DNA of 64,000 bases. It comes from JAHCIE01 sp034431435 (lineage in GTDB: Bacteria; Chloroflexota; Anaerolineae; Epilineales; JAHCIE01). Shown here piece by piece: positions 1 through 8,320 of the stretch (its first letter is position 1; every line of letters begins with the position of its first letter). The notes under the pieces are model-generated. The model ran no database searches, was not told where the DNA came from, and was given only the letters and a program-made list of their open reading frames with translations. A program made the translations under genes and the position numbers. The stretch covers positions 1-64,000 of the forward strand of contig DAOUDG010000089.1 in assembly GCA_034431435.1 (NCBI GenBank). The letters run 5' to 3'.

Positions 1-573
1 GCCCAGCTTGGGGAAGCCGAAGGTGACGGTCGTATCGGCGGCCAGGGTCGCCGGGTCGGCGGCGCCCGTGTCGGCGTTGACGCCGCTCGGTACATCGACG
101 GCGATGACCACGGCGTCGTCGCGCTTGCCGTCGCGCACGCGGGCCATCAAGTCGGCCAGCTCACCCTCGATGGGCCGCGATGTCCCGATGCCCAGCAGCG
201 CGTCGATGATGATGTCAGCGTCGTCGAGGGCCACGGCCAGGGCCGCGCCGTCGGCGTCGTCCTCGGCGCGGGTGATTTTCACATCAGCCGACGCGGCCGC
301 CTCATACACAGGGTCGGCGGCGGGATGCCGCCAGACATAGGCGCGCGCCGGCGCGCCTGCCTGGGCCAGGAAGCGCGCCGCCACCAGGCCGTCGCCGCCA
401 TTATTGCCGGGGCCGACCAGAACGAGCACGATGCCGGGGTCAGGGCCGTAGTCGCCCAGGATGACCTCGGCGACGGCCTCGCCCGCCTGCTCCATCAGGT
501 CGGCCAGGGAGACACCCTGCGCCTCGGCCGCGCTCTCAATCTGCCGCATCTCAGCGCTGGTAACTAGCTTCAC
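1..573 (-). CDS. nnrE: NAD(P)H-hydrate epimerase domain, 3' end cut by window edge
   Basis: This protein repairs damaged NAD(P)H by epimerising R-NAD(P)HX to the S form; in many bacteria it is fused to the ADP-dependent dehydratase NnrD. The 191 visible residues are the YjeF N-terminal Rossmann domain, with the NNGGDG motif at about residues 57-62, a DALLG motif near 124 and DVPSGVNADTG at 160-170. The GTG start at 573 is set by an AGGAGG ribosome site 5 bases upstream. The frame is open at base 1, so I cannot tell whether a C-terminal NnrD domain follows. It is transcribed divergently from the hydrolase gene at 903. Confidence 0.9.
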   Translation of the reverse strand, partial: MKLVTSAEMRQIESAAEAQGVSLADLMEQAGEAVAEVILGDYGPDPGIVLVLVGPGNNGGDGLVAARFLAQAGAPARAYVWRHPAADPVYEAAASADVKITRAEDDADGAALAVALDDADIIIDALLGIGTSRPIEGELADLMARVRDGKRDDAVVIAVDVPSGVNADTGAADPATLAADTTVTFGFPKLG

Positions 574-825
574 GCCTTCCTCCTGACTGATCGCCTAGCG
601 AACCTCTAGCCCGCGGGTCGCTGTCCTTGTTCCTGGCTCGATTGTACATCAACCTCTGGGAAATTCCAGGCGGTTCCACGATTTCTGCTGCATCAGCCCG
701 ATCGACAATGGGATGTCATCTACTCGTTCATGGATCAGGGTCGGCTCTGCGTTCATGCCGCCAAGTATACGTCGCTGGCCCGTCTTCTTCAGGCGCGTTT
801 ACGCGAAAGATGAGAACGTGCAACG
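574..825. other. Intergenic stretch, no supported gene
   Basis: This divergent spacer lies between nnrE and the hydrolase gene. The short open frames here have no ribosome site and no recognisable product. On the minus strand a TACAAT at 641-646 could be a -10 box for nnrE, but its -35 partner is poor. No RNA gene is visible. Confidence 0.5.
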
Positions 826-854
826 TTGACAAGCGACGGGGTTAGGCCTATACT
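826..854 (+). promoter_or_regulatory. Sigma-70-like promoter for the hydrolase gene
   Basis: TTGACA at 826-831 and TATACT at 849-854 are separated by exactly 17 bases, close to the consensus. Transcription would begin near 861, giving a leader of about 40 bases before the ATG at 903. This is the strongest-looking promoter in the window. Confidence 0.7.
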
Positions 855-902
855 ATTGAGCACTGTCTTGGCCGACCCTCTATGCTTGCACAGGTAGGTA
901 TT

Positions 903-1667
903 ATGCCGCTCCCTTTTATCGGCATCCCGACGCACAACGAACGCTCCAAAGAGGATAAATTCCCGCCACGCTACGCCATGAGCCAGAGCTATACCTGGGC
1001 CGTGGAAGAGGTGGGCGGGGCGCCGTTCCTGGTGCCGCTGCTTCAGGATAAGAACACTCTGCGCACCCTCTACGACCAGATGGACGGCTTGCTCCTGGCC
1101 GGCGGCGGCGACCTGGATCCCGCCCGCTACGGCGAAGCGCCTCATCCCAATCTGCTGGATGTGGACGTGCTGCGTGATCGTGTTGAGACGATTATGACCC
1201 AGTGGGCGCTGGCCGAGGGCAAGCCGCTCCTGGCTATCTGTCGCGGCGTGCAGATGCTGAACGTTACGGCCGGGGGAACCCTGTATCAGGACCTCCCCAC
1301 GCTACGCCCGTCGAATCTGGTGCACCAATGGCATCTGCTGCGCCCGCGCCACTATCGCGCCCACGCGGTGGATGTCCAGCCCGGTACGCGCCTGGAGCGC
1401 ATCTTTGGCGCGCCGCGCGTTCAGGTCAATAGCCTGCATCACCAGGCGGTCAAGGACGTGGCGCCTGGTTTCGTTGTCAACGCCGTGGCCTCCGACGGCC
1501 TGATCGAGGGCATCGAAAGCCCCAACGGTCATTTCGTGGTCGGCGTCCAGTGGCACCCCGAGGTTCTCGCCATCGAGGACCCGTCGATGCGCCAGTTGTT
1601 CGCCGCCTTCGTCGAGGAGGCGGCCGCCTATCGCGCCCAGCGCCTCGGCATGGACCGCGCCGCGTGA
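903..1667 (+). CDS. Class I glutamine amidotransferase-like gamma-glutamyl hydrolase (peptidase C26)
   Basis: It belongs to the PuuD-like C26 family, which hydrolyses gamma-glutamyl amides such as gamma-glutamyl-GABA. The nucleophile elbow LAICRGVQ holds Cys113, and GVQWHPEV near residues 214-221 gives His218 and Glu220, completing the Cys-His-Glu triad. The length of 254 residues is normal for the family. ATG at 903 follows a weak AGGTAGGT ribosome site; an in-frame ATG at 882 would add seven residues. The substrate cannot be read from the sequence and no polyamine genes lie nearby. Confidence 0.85.
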   Translation: MPLPFIGIPTHNERSKEDKFPPRYAMSQSYTWAVEEVGGAPFLVPLLQDKNTLRTLYDQMDGLLLAGGGDLDPARYGEAPHPNLLDVDVLRDRVETIMTQWALAEGKPLLAICRGVQMLNVTAGGTLYQDLPTLRPSNLVHQWHLLRPRHYRAHAVDVQPGTRLERIFGAPRVQVNSLHHQAVKDVAPGFVVNAVASDGLIEGIESPNGHFVVGVQWHPEVLAIEDPSMRQLFAAFVEEAAAYRAQRLGMDRAA

Positions 1668-1715
1668 TGATGACCCGCCCTGCCTCTGGGTGAGAATCTA
1701 GTCGCGACGAAGGAT

Positions 1716-1776
1716 GAAGGACCCATGACCCATAGCACACCGCTTCGTCGGGTTGCCTCTTGGTCGCGGGTCCTTC
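1716..1776. repeat. GAAGGACCC-type intergenic inverted repeat
   Basis: Arms GAAGGACCC (1716-1724) and GGGTCCTTC (1768-1776) flank a loop that holds a second small palindrome, CGACGAAG (1705-1712) / CTTCGTCG (1743-1750). It lies between the hydrolase gene and murI. The same GACGAAGGACC motif recurs near 31970, 34390 and 61520. It may end transcription of the hydrolase gene, but it has no T-tract. Confidence 0.5.
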
Positions 1777-1798
1777 GCCTTTGGCCCCTGGTCCCCTG

Positions 1799-2614
1799 AT
1801 GCCTGATTCCCGGCCCGTCGGTGTCTTCGACTCCGGCGTCGGCGGCCTGTCCGTCCTACGCGAGATTCGCCGCCTCCTGCCCGGCGAAGACCTCCTCTAC
1901 TTCGCCGACAGCGCCAATTGCCCCTACGGACCCCGTCCCCCGGCCGAGATCACCCGCCTGAGCCACGCTGTGGCCGCTGCCCTGATCAGCCAGGGCGCGA
2001 AACTCATCGTCGTCGCCTGCAACACCGCCTCGGCGGCCGCTCTCACCTCCCTGCGCCAGAGCTTCCCTGTCCCCTTCGTCGGCATGGTCCCTGCGGTCAA
2101 GCCGGCCGCGATGCAGACCCGCAGCGGCAAGGTGGGCGTGCTGGCGACGGAAGGGACGGTGGCTGGCGGCTTGTACCATGATGTTGTGGAGCGGTTTGCC
2201 GAGGGTGTCGAGGTCCATACCCAGGTCGGCCACGGCCTGGTCGAACTCGTCGAGGCCGGCGACATCGATAGCCCCCACACCGACGCAGTCGTCGCCGCCT
2301 ACATCCATCCCCTGGTCGAGGCGAGCGTGGATACCCTCGTCCTCGGCTGTACCCACTATCCCTTTCTCATCCCCAGCATCGCGCGGGTCAGCGGTGGGCA
2401 GTTGACGATTATCGAGCCGAGCGCCGCCGTCGCCATTCAGACCCGGCGCGTGCTGGCCGAGCGCGACCTGCTCAACCCGCAGCCGCGCGGCGTGACCCAT
2501 TACTTCACGTCGGGGGCTGTCGGGCAGTTTGAGGTCGTGTTGGGGAAGTTGATGGGGGGCGCAGAGATGGGAGGCCAGGGATTGGCGATTACGGGCTGGC
2601 CGCACTGCGGTTAG
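1799..2614 (+). CDS. murI: Glutamate racemase
   Basis: It converts L-glutamate to D-glutamate for peptidoglycan, in the cytoplasm and without cofactor. The N-terminal VGVFDSGVGGLSV motif carries Asp11. The two catalytic cysteines are Cys74 in VVACNTASA and Cys184 in VLGCTHYPF, with His186 beside the latter. The length of 271 residues is usual. ATG at 1799 was chosen because the family begins just before the FDSG motif; an upstream in-frame TTG at 1760 would add 13 unrelated residues. The 3' end overlaps the convergent dehydratase gene by 26 bases. Confidence 0.95.
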   Translation: MPDSRPVGVFDSGVGGLSVLREIRRLLPGEDLLYFADSANCPYGPRPPAEITRLSHAVAAALISQGAKLIVVACNTASAAALTSLRQSFPVPFVGMVPAVKPAAMQTRSGKVGVLATEGTVAGGLYHDVVERFAEGVEVHTQVGHGLVELVEAGDIDSPHTDAVVAAYIHPLVEASVDTLVLGCTHYPFLIPSIARVSGGQLTIIEPSAAVAIQTRRVLAERDLLNPQPRGVTHYFTSGAVGQFEVVLGKLMGGAEMGGQGLAITGWPHCG

Positions 2615-3572
2615 CAGGGACCAGCGCCTCGCGCAGGCCGTCCAGGGTGATGTTTGCGCCGCTCTGGATGAGAACGACCCGCCTGTCCGCCAGGCGGTCC
2701 CGGAGGGCGAGCGCGCCGGCCAGCGGGGCCGCCCCGGCGGCCTCGGTCAGGCTCCGCGCGTGCTCCAGCATCAGCACGATGGCCTCGCGCAGCGCATCGT
2801 CCGATACCAGGATGAAGTCGTCCAGACGTTCACGCAGAATGGCCTGCGGCAGGCTGAAGCTGCTGCCCGTTGCCAGACCCTCGGCAAAGGTGTGGATGGA
2901 AGCCGTGCGTGGGGCACGGTCGCGCCACGCCAGGTAAGCGGCGGGGGCCTCGGTGGACTGCACGCCGATGACCTGGATGCGAGGGTCGATGGTCTTGGCG
3001 ACGATGCCTGCGCCCGCGGCGCCGCTCCCGCCGCCGATGGGCACGATTACCACATCGACGTCGGGTAACTCCTCGACCACTTCCAGGGTATGCGTGCCGA
3101 CGCCGGCAATGAGCAGTGGCTCGTCGCCGGAGTGGATGTAGCGCAGACCGCGCTCGGCCGCTACGCTCTCGACGTACTCGCGGGCCTCGTCGAAGTTGCG
3201 CCCGTGCAGTACCACCTCCGCGCCCAGGTCGCGCATGGCCGCCACCTTGAGAGGGTTGGCGCCCTCCGGCGCGCCCACGATAACCGGCGCCCCAAATAGC
3301 CGCCCCGCGTAGGCGATGGACTGGCCGTGGTTACCCGTCGAGGAGCAGATCAGCCCCGCTTCGCGCTCACGCGGACTGAGTTGCGAGACGAGGTTGACAC
3401 CGCCGCGCACCTTGAATGCGCTGGTCGGCAGCGCCGACTCGTACTTGACCCACACCTCCGCACCCAGCAGGCGACTCAGCCCGGCGGAGTGGCGTAGGGG
3501 CGTTGGAGCCAGGTAGGGGCGAATCTGGTGGCGGGCGCGATAGACGTCGCGGAGGGTCGGGGGCTGAAGCAT
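2589..3572 (-). CDS. Threonine/serine dehydratase-like PLP enzyme
   Basis: It is a fold type II PLP enzyme of the threonine ammonia-lyase / serine racemase group, expected to deaminate threonine or serine to a 2-oxoacid. Lys54 in SAFKVRGG is the Schiff-base lysine, SSTGNHGQ at 77-84 binds the substrate carboxylate, and GGGSGAAGAG at 180-189 is the phosphate-binding loop. At 327 residues it lacks the C-terminal ACT regulatory domain of biosynthetic IlvA, so it resembles the catabolic or racemase-like type. The ATG follows a GAGGAG ribosome site. Its substrate is uncertain. Confidence 0.85.
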   Translation of the reverse strand: MLQPPTLRDVYRARHQIRPYLAPTPLRHSAGLSRLLGAEVWVKYESALPTSAFKVRGGVNLVSQLSPREREAGLICSSTGNHGQSIAYAGRLFGAPVIVGAPEGANPLKVAAMRDLGAEVVLHGRNFDEAREYVESVAAERGLRYIHSGDEPLLIAGVGTHTLEVVEELPDVDVVIVPIGGGSGAAGAGIVAKTIDPRIQVIGVQSTEAPAAYLAWRDRAPRTASIHTFAEGLATGSSFSLPQAILRERLDDFILVSDDALREAIVLMLEHARSLTEAAGAAPLAGALALRDRLADRRVVLIQSGANITLDGLREALVPANRSAASP

Positions 3573-3581
3573 ACAGTCTCC

Positions 3582-4049
3582 TCAGCGGCGCACAACGCGG
3601 CCGTCAACGATCGTCACGCCCGCCGTCGAGGCCGGTGTGAAGCCACCAGTCGCCGTTGGGATAGGGGGCGGCGCGGGCAAACCGAGGTTGAGCAGGCGTG
3701 TCGCGCCCCACATCAGGGTCATGGTGGGAATGTATTGGGTGCCGGGGATGATCGCCTCCAGCATGGCGGGAGCCTTGAGAGCGTCCAGGCGCAGCCATCG
3801 CAGGACCAGCCACGCCAGGGGCGCGGCAAACGTATCCAGGGCCAGGTCCATCAGGTCGAGAAACATCGCCACCCGCAGGGGCACGACCCGCATGGTCTCG
3901 AAGAATCCCGCGCCGGGCGGAATGTCTAGCCGACGGATGTCGCGGTAGGTCAGCACGAGCAGGACGCTCGCGGCGATGCCCGCCACGATGGAGACGAAGA
4001 GCATCACTTGCAGGATGCTGAGCAGAGTCTGCCCGAAACTACTATCCAC
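3582..4049 (-). CDS. Small membrane protein of unknown function
   Basis: I do not recognise this 155-residue protein. A strongly hydrophobic segment at about residues 8-33 is followed by a charged YRDIRRLD stretch, then moderately hydrophobic helices around 58-90 and 100-123, and a Pro/Thr-rich tail ending TIVDGRVVRR. The GTG start at 4049 has a good AGGAGGG ribosome site. It lies 9 bases upstream of the dehydratase gene on the same strand and is probably cotranscribed with it. Confidence 0.7.
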   Translation of the reverse strand: MDSSFGQTLLSILQVMLFVSIVAGIAASVLLVLTYRDIRRLDIPPGAGFFETMRVVPLRVAMFLDLMDLALDTFAAPLAWLVLRWLRLDALKAPAMLEAIIPGTQYIPTMTLMWGATRLLNLGLPAPPPIPTATGGFTPASTAGVTIVDGRVVRR

Positions 4050-4185
4050 CGCTTCACCCTCCTGTCACTAACCTGATGTTCACCCTGACAGCTCTGATAA
4101 TTGCCACGCCGCATCATTAGATGCACCGAGTGGGCAGATTCTTAGTCCCTGTGCGGCTGGACGAGCGCCGCTCCTCCAGCGCAGG

Positions 4186-4214
4186 TTGACCCCAGGCGAG
4201 GGTGTGAGTATCCT
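4186..4214 (+). promoter_or_regulatory. Sigma-70-like promoter for obgE-nadD-dedA
   Basis: TTGACC at 4186-4191 and TATCCT at 4209-4214 are spaced by 17 bases and lie 37 bases upstream of the obgE GTG. A short imperfect palindrome around TTACGTA lies in the leader at about 4219-4230. Confidence 0.6.
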
Positions 4215-4250
4215 TTCTCTTTACGTAGAGAGCCGTTTGGAGTTGCGCGC

Positions 4251-5507
4251 GTGTTCTTTGATGAAGCTCGAATATTCGTGAAAGCGGGCGACGGTGGCAA
4301 TGGCATCGTCGCCTTCCGACGTGAGAAGTTTGTGCCACGTGGTGGCCCCTCCGGCGGCAACGGTGGCCGGGGTGGTGACGTGATCCTCGTCGCCGACGAT
4401 AGGTTGCAGACCCTCATCGACTTCAAGAAGCGTTCCCACTTCCGCGCCGAGCGCGGCGGGCACGGCGGTGGCAGCAACATGCAGGGCGCCAACGGCGAGT
4501 CCCTGCGGATTCGTGTACCCGTCGGCACGGTGGCGCGCAATGAGGCGGGTGACCTGCTGGCCGACCTGCTGGCGGCGGGCCAGCAGGTTGTTGTCGCGCG
4601 GGGCGGCAAGGGCGGGCGAGGCAACGCCTCGTTTGCCAGCGCCGCCCAGCAGGCGCCGCGCTTTGCCGAGAAAGGGGAACCCGGCGAAGAGTTGTGGGTC
4701 AGCCTGGAGTTGAAGCTGGTGGCCGATGTCGGCATCGTGGGCGTGCCCAACGCGGGCAAGTCGACCCTGTTGGCGGCGGTCAGCGCGGCGCGACCCAAAA
4801 TCGCCGATTACCCGTTTACAACCCTCGTTCCCAACCTGGGTGTCGCCGAGGTCGACCACCGCGTCTTTGTGTTGGCCGACATCCCCGGCCTCATCGAGGG
4901 CGCGAGCCAGGGCATCGGCCTCGGTTTCAAGTTCCTGCGCCACGTGGAGCGCACTCGCGTTCTCATTCATCTCGTGGACGGTCTCTCCGAGGACCCGCTG
5001 GGTGATATGGAGATGATCAATCACGAGCTAGACGTGTTCGACCCGCGCATGAGCCGTAAACCCCAGATTGTGGCCTTCAACAAGATGGACGTGCCGCAGG
5101 CAGCGGAACGCTGGCCGGCGGTACAGGCCGCCATCAGCGGACGGGGCCTGCCCGCCTATGCCATCTCGGCAGCGACGGGGCAGGGCGTCCAGGCGTTGCT
5201 GCGTGGCGTGGCCGAGGCCCTAGCGACGGCCCCCGAACCACTACCCGTGGACGAGATACCTGTCCTGCGCCCCGAGCCGGATGAGGACTTCTTCGAGATA
5301 ACCCGGCTGGGGCCAGGCGAGTTTCGCGTTGTCGGGACGCGCATCGAGCGCGCCGCACGCCGCACCGATTGGGATAACATGGATTCGATTCAGCGTTTCC
5401 ATCGCATCGCGCGGGCGATCGGCGTTGAACAGGCGCTGCTCGAGGCGGGGGTTGGCGAGGGTGACACGGTGCATGTCGCCGACATCATCGAGTTGGAGTG
5501 GGACTAG
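4251..5507 (+). CDS. obgE: Obg family GTPase (ribosome assembly, stress control)
   Basis: This essential GTPase acts on late 50S ribosome maturation. The glycine-rich Obg fold covers about residues 1-158 and begins FFDEARIFVKAGDGGNG. The G domain follows, with P-loop GVPNAGKST near 164-172, DIPGLIEGAS (G3) near 210 and NKMD (G4). A C-terminal OCT domain runs from about residue 340 to 418. The length of 418 is typical of OCT-bearing Obg. The GTG start matches the family N-terminus. Unlike the common rplU-rpmA-obgE arrangement, it leads an operon with nadD and dedA. Confidence 0.95.
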   Translation: MFFDEARIFVKAGDGGNGIVAFRREKFVPRGGPSGGNGGRGGDVILVADDRLQTLIDFKKRSHFRAERGGHGGGSNMQGANGESLRIRVPVGTVARNEAGDLLADLLAAGQQVVVARGGKGGRGNASFASAAQQAPRFAEKGEPGEELWVSLELKLVADVGIVGVPNAGKSTLLAAVSAARPKIADYPFTTLVPNLGVAEVDHRVFVLADIPGLIEGASQGIGLGFKFLRHVERTRVLIHLVDGLSEDPLGDMEMINHELDVFDPRMSRKPQIVAFNKMDVPQAAERWPAVQAAISGRGLPAYAISAATGQGVQALLRGVAEALATAPEPLPVDEIPVLRPEPDEDFFEITRLGPGEFRVVGTRIERAARRTDWDNMDSIQRFHRIARAIGVEQALLEAGVGEGDTVHVADIIELEWD

Positions 5508-6146
5508 ATGCCCGCGCGGCGCATCGGCGTCTTTGGCGGAACCTTCGACCCGATTCACATCGGCCATCTGGTCGCGGCGGAGGAGGTTCGCGTCGAGTGT
5601 CACCTGTCGCGGGTGGTTTTCGTGCCGGCCGGCTCGCCGCCCCACAAACAGGGCCTGAACATCACTCCGCCGGAGCATCGTCTGGCGATGGTAGAGTTGG
5701 CGTTGCAGGATAACCCGCACCTGACGGTATCCACCATCGACATCGATCGGCCGGGGCCGTCCTACACGGTGGACATGCTGTCGCTGTTGCATGAGCAGTG
5801 GGGAGCGGGAACCGACATTTACTTTATCATGGGGCGCGATTCGCTGGCCGACCTGCCGAACTGGCACGAGCCGCAGCGGCTGCTGCAGCTGGCCTATCTG
5901 GTGTGCGTCGACCGACCGCGCTATGAAGTGGACATGGCGAGGCTCGACGCGGCTATTCCGGGCATCACCGAGCGGCTCGTGTTTGTGTCGATCCCAGGCA
6001 TTGCCTTCTCGTCGTCGGACATTCAGCGGCGGGTGCGTGCTGGCCGACCCATCAAGTACCAGACGCCGGAAGCCGTCGAAGCGTACATCTACGCTCAGAA
6101 CCTGTACAGCCCGGAGCGCGACGAGGCCGTAGAAAGGATGTTGTAA
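5508..6146 (+). CDS. nadD: Nicotinate-nucleotide adenylyltransferase
   Basis: It transfers AMP from ATP to nicotinate mononucleotide to form deamido-NAD. The nucleotidyltransferase signature GGTFDPIHIGH lies at residues 10-20, and the C-terminal FSSSDIQRR matches the ISSTxIR motif that binds ATP phosphates. It is 212 residues long. The ATG lies directly after the obgE stop codon, so the genes are probably translationally coupled; the obgE-nadD order is common in bacteria. Confidence 0.93.
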   Translation: MPARRIGVFGGTFDPIHIGHLVAAEEVRVECHLSRVVFVPAGSPPHKQGLNITPPEHRLAMVELALQDNPHLTVSTIDIDRPGPSYTVDMLSLLHEQWGAGTDIYFIMGRDSLADLPNWHEPQRLLQLAYLVCVDRPRYEVDMARLDAAIPGITERLVFVSIPGIAFSSSDIQRRVRAGRPIKYQTPEAVEAYIYAQNLYSPERDEAVERML

Positions 6147-6817
6147 TGCCGCATTTCGATCTTAAAGAGCTACTGATGGCAGTTGGCTATGTAGGTGTTT
6201 TTCTGATTGTCTTCGCCGAGTCGGGCCTGTTCGTAGGCTTCTTCCTCCCCGGCGATAGCCTGTTGTTTACGGCGGGCTTCCTGGCGTCGGCAGGGTTCTT
6301 CAATCTGCCGCTGCTGGTCTTGATTGTGGTTATCGCGGCCATCGTCGGCGACCAGGTGGGCTATCTGTTTGGGCGGCACGCCGGTCCTCGCATTTTCACC
6401 CGTGAGGACTCGCTCCTCTTCCACAAGAAGAATCTGTACGCGGCCCAGGCGTTCTACGACAAGCACGGCGGCAAGACCATCATCCTGGCCCGCTTCATGC
6501 CTGTCGTGCGTACATTCGCCCCCATCGTGGCCGGGGCGGGCGAGATGAAGTATAGCCGCTTCACTTTCTTCAACGTCATCGGCGGGATTGTGTGGGGCGT
6601 GGGCGTCACCGTCGCGGGCTACTTCCTGGGTAGCCTGATCCCCGACATCGACCGCTACCTGCTACCCATTATCGCCCTGATTGTCATCGCTTCTGTCGCG
6701 CCGCCCGCCTGGCACTTCTGGAAAGATAACAAGACTCAGATCAAGGCCCTGGTGCGGCAGAAGCTGGGCCGCGCCCCAAAGGCCACTGCGCCATCGAGCC
6801 AGCCGGACGTGGAGTAG
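6146..6817 (+). CDS. DedA family membrane protein (VTT domain)
   Basis: This is a 223-residue polytopic inner-membrane protein of the DedA/SNARE-associated family. Members are linked to lipid scrambling, undecaprenyl-phosphate recycling and proton-motive-force homeostasis. The motifs ESGLFVGFFLPGDSLLF near residues 25-42 and FGRHAGPRIF near 75 are typical, as is ARFMPVVRTFAPIVAG near 115-130. Hydrophobic helices lie at both ends. The ATG overlaps the nadD stop by one base (TAATG), so it is the third gene of the obgE operon. Confidence 0.88.
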   Translation: MPHFDLKELLMAVGYVGVFLIVFAESGLFVGFFLPGDSLLFTAGFLASAGFFNLPLLVLIVVIAAIVGDQVGYLFGRHAGPRIFTREDSLLFHKKNLYAAQAFYDKHGGKTIILARFMPVVRTFAPIVAGAGEMKYSRFTFFNVIGGIVWGVGVTVAGYFLGSLIPDIDRYLLPIIALIVIASVAPPAWHFWKDNKTQIKALVRQKLGRAPKATAPSSQPDVE

Positions 6818-6848
6818 GCGACCAGGGGCCGAGAATCGACCACGAACG

Positions 6849-6892
6849 AACGACCACGGACCAGAGGGCTACCCTCCTGGTCCGTGGTCGTT
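6849..6892. terminator. Bidirectional hairpin between convergent genes
   Basis: A perfect 16-bp stem has arms AACGACCACGGACCAG (6849-6864) and its complement (6877-6892), with a smaller AGGG/CCCT pairing inside the loop. On the plus strand it is followed by the T-rich TTTGTCTT. It lies between dedA and the convergent glycosyltransferase gene, so it can serve both. Confidence 0.65.
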
Positions 6893-6933
6893 TGTCTTCC
6901 CCTACAAGCTCGCGCTGGATGTGGCCGGCCGCG

Positions 6934-8190
6934 TTACAGGTCGCTCTCCCAGGGGAGAAAGTTGTTCCAGCGCCCCGCCAGGTAGGTCTTGGTGACGCCG
7001 AACAGATCGGCCTGGCGGCGGATGTGGTCCTCGATCTGGGCGTAGTTGAGGCCGTCCACCTCCTGAATCATGCTCACTTTGCGCGCATAGTACAGGGGCA
7101 GCAAGGCCATGACAACCTTATCGGGGTCGCCCTCGCCCTTGTTGTAGATCACCGCGAAGTCGTAGACGATACGCGCCCACAGGTCAGCCGGGAAGGGCTG
7201 ACCACCCTCGGAGCCGATGACCGCGAGCGCCTCTTCATAGTTCTCCGGCGATAGGACGACTTCCCAGGCGCCCCGGAAACGGCGTGTGCCCTTGCGAATC
7301 GCCTCCCGTATCGCCTGACGCATGGCAGGCACCGGCTCCGGCTCCATGCGCACGAAGTCGCCGTATACGGGCACCGGTAGCGCGCCGCTGCTGGTCGGCC
7401 ACTTGCGGCGATAGATGGAGATGAGGCGGAACAGGGTGCTGACGACTTGCAGGAACTTCGGCTCGAAGCCGACCGTCGGGTCGCGGAAGTCATGGGTCTT
7501 GGTGCCGAGGGGAGCCTGGCCGAGCCGCCAGCCATCGTTGATGGCGAGGGTCGTCATCCAGATGTGGATGCCGAAGCGCGCCACGTCCGTCTCCCAGACG
7601 TCACGTCCCAGGAAGTCGTTGATGATCGCGCCGGAGAGGGCGACTTCACCGCCCAGGGGCTGCCGCACATCCATCCCGTACAAGGCGCGGGTGAGCGGGT
7701 AGGCCAGGTTATCGTTGATGGTTACTTCGTGGCTGTGGCGACTGTAGTAGGGCGTGACGTAGTCTACCTGGCCGTCGAGAATCGGCCGGGCGAGGCGCGA
7801 CACCCAATCCGGCGTGATGCTGCGCAGATCGGCATCGACGACCATGCAGGCCGAGGCTCGCACCTGCTGAGCCACCTCGAACATGGCCCGCATGGCGCTG
7901 CCCTTGCCCATGATGCCCTGGTAACTGGTGACGATGCGCTGCACGTTGCGCTGCAAGCGCGCGTGGGAGGCCACTTGTATCGTGTCGTCCGTGGACATGC
8001 CGTCGGCGACGACCACGACGGCACGCGCGTCGGGAAAGTGCACCTGCGCACCCTCGGCCACGACACCCATGACATTGGCGATGGTCTTGGCATTCTTGTA
8101 AGTGGGGATACCGATGACAAGATCGGCGTGTCCGATCGCTCGAACACGCCGCAAGGCATCCGAACGCAACGCGCTATCGACGAAAATCAC
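6934..8190 (-). CDS. GT-A fold glycosyltransferase, GT78/GT81-like
   Basis: This is a soluble inverting- or retaining-type family 2-like glycosyltransferase of 418 residues. The nucleotide-sugar region has GIPTYKN at 27-33 and VVADGMSTDDT at 60-70. DAD at 119-121 is the metal-binding DxD motif, and QPLGGEVALSG at 177-187 resembles the acceptor loop of mannosylglycerate synthase (GT78) and glucosyl-3-phosphoglycerate synthase (GT81). The GTG at 8190 was chosen for its GAGGAG ribosome site; longer frames run back across the apt promoter. The donor and acceptor are unknown; a compatible-solute or glycolipid role is inference only. Confidence 0.75.
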   Translation of the reverse strand: MIFVDSALRSDALRRVRAIGHADLVIGIPTYKNAKTIANVMGVVAEGAQVHFPDARAVVVVADGMSTDDTIQVASHARLQRNVQRIVTSYQGIMGKGSAMRAMFEVAQQVRASACMVVDADLRSITPDWVSRLARPILDGQVDYVTPYYSRHSHEVTINDNLAYPLTRALYGMDVRQPLGGEVALSGAIINDFLGRDVWETDVARFGIHIWMTTLAINDGWRLGQAPLGTKTHDFRDPTVGFEPKFLQVVSTLFRLISIYRRKWPTSSGALPVPVYGDFVRMEPEPVPAMRQAIREAIRKGTRRFRGAWEVVLSPENYEEALAVIGSEGGQPFPADLWARIVYDFAVIYNKGEGDPDKVVMALLPLYYARKVSMIQEVDGLNYAQIEDHIRRQADLFGVTKTYLAGRWNNFLPWESDL

Positions 8191-8220
8191 CTGACTTCTC
8201 CTCAGCGAACGCTTTACAGA

Positions 8221-8226
8221 ATTATA
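8221..8226 (-). promoter_or_regulatory. -10 box for the glycosyltransferase gene
   Basis: A perfect TATAAT on the minus strand lies 31 bases upstream of the GTG at 8190. The -35 region is weak (TTCCAT at 8243-8248 with a 16-base spacer). Confidence 0.45.
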
Positions 8227-8256
8227 CACCATTTGGATGAGCATGGAATGAGAAGT

Positions 8257-8285
8257 TTGCCCAGCGAGGGTGTTCCCTCTACAAT
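8257..8285 (+). promoter_or_regulatory. Sigma-70-like promoter for apt
   Basis: TTGCCC at 8257-8262 and TACAAT at 8280-8285 are spaced by 17 bases and lie 35 bases upstream of the apt ATG. This places apt and the glycosyltransferase on divergent promoters within 130 bases. Confidence 0.6.
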
Positions 8286-8320
8286 TTTCGGCTGACGTTA
8301 TCCCCGCGAAGGAGCAGGCT

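Noticed and set aside
574..902. Possible tRNA or riboswitch in the first intergenic region
   Set aside because: No cloverleaf, T-loop consensus or known aptamer motif could be seen; only a promoter is supported.
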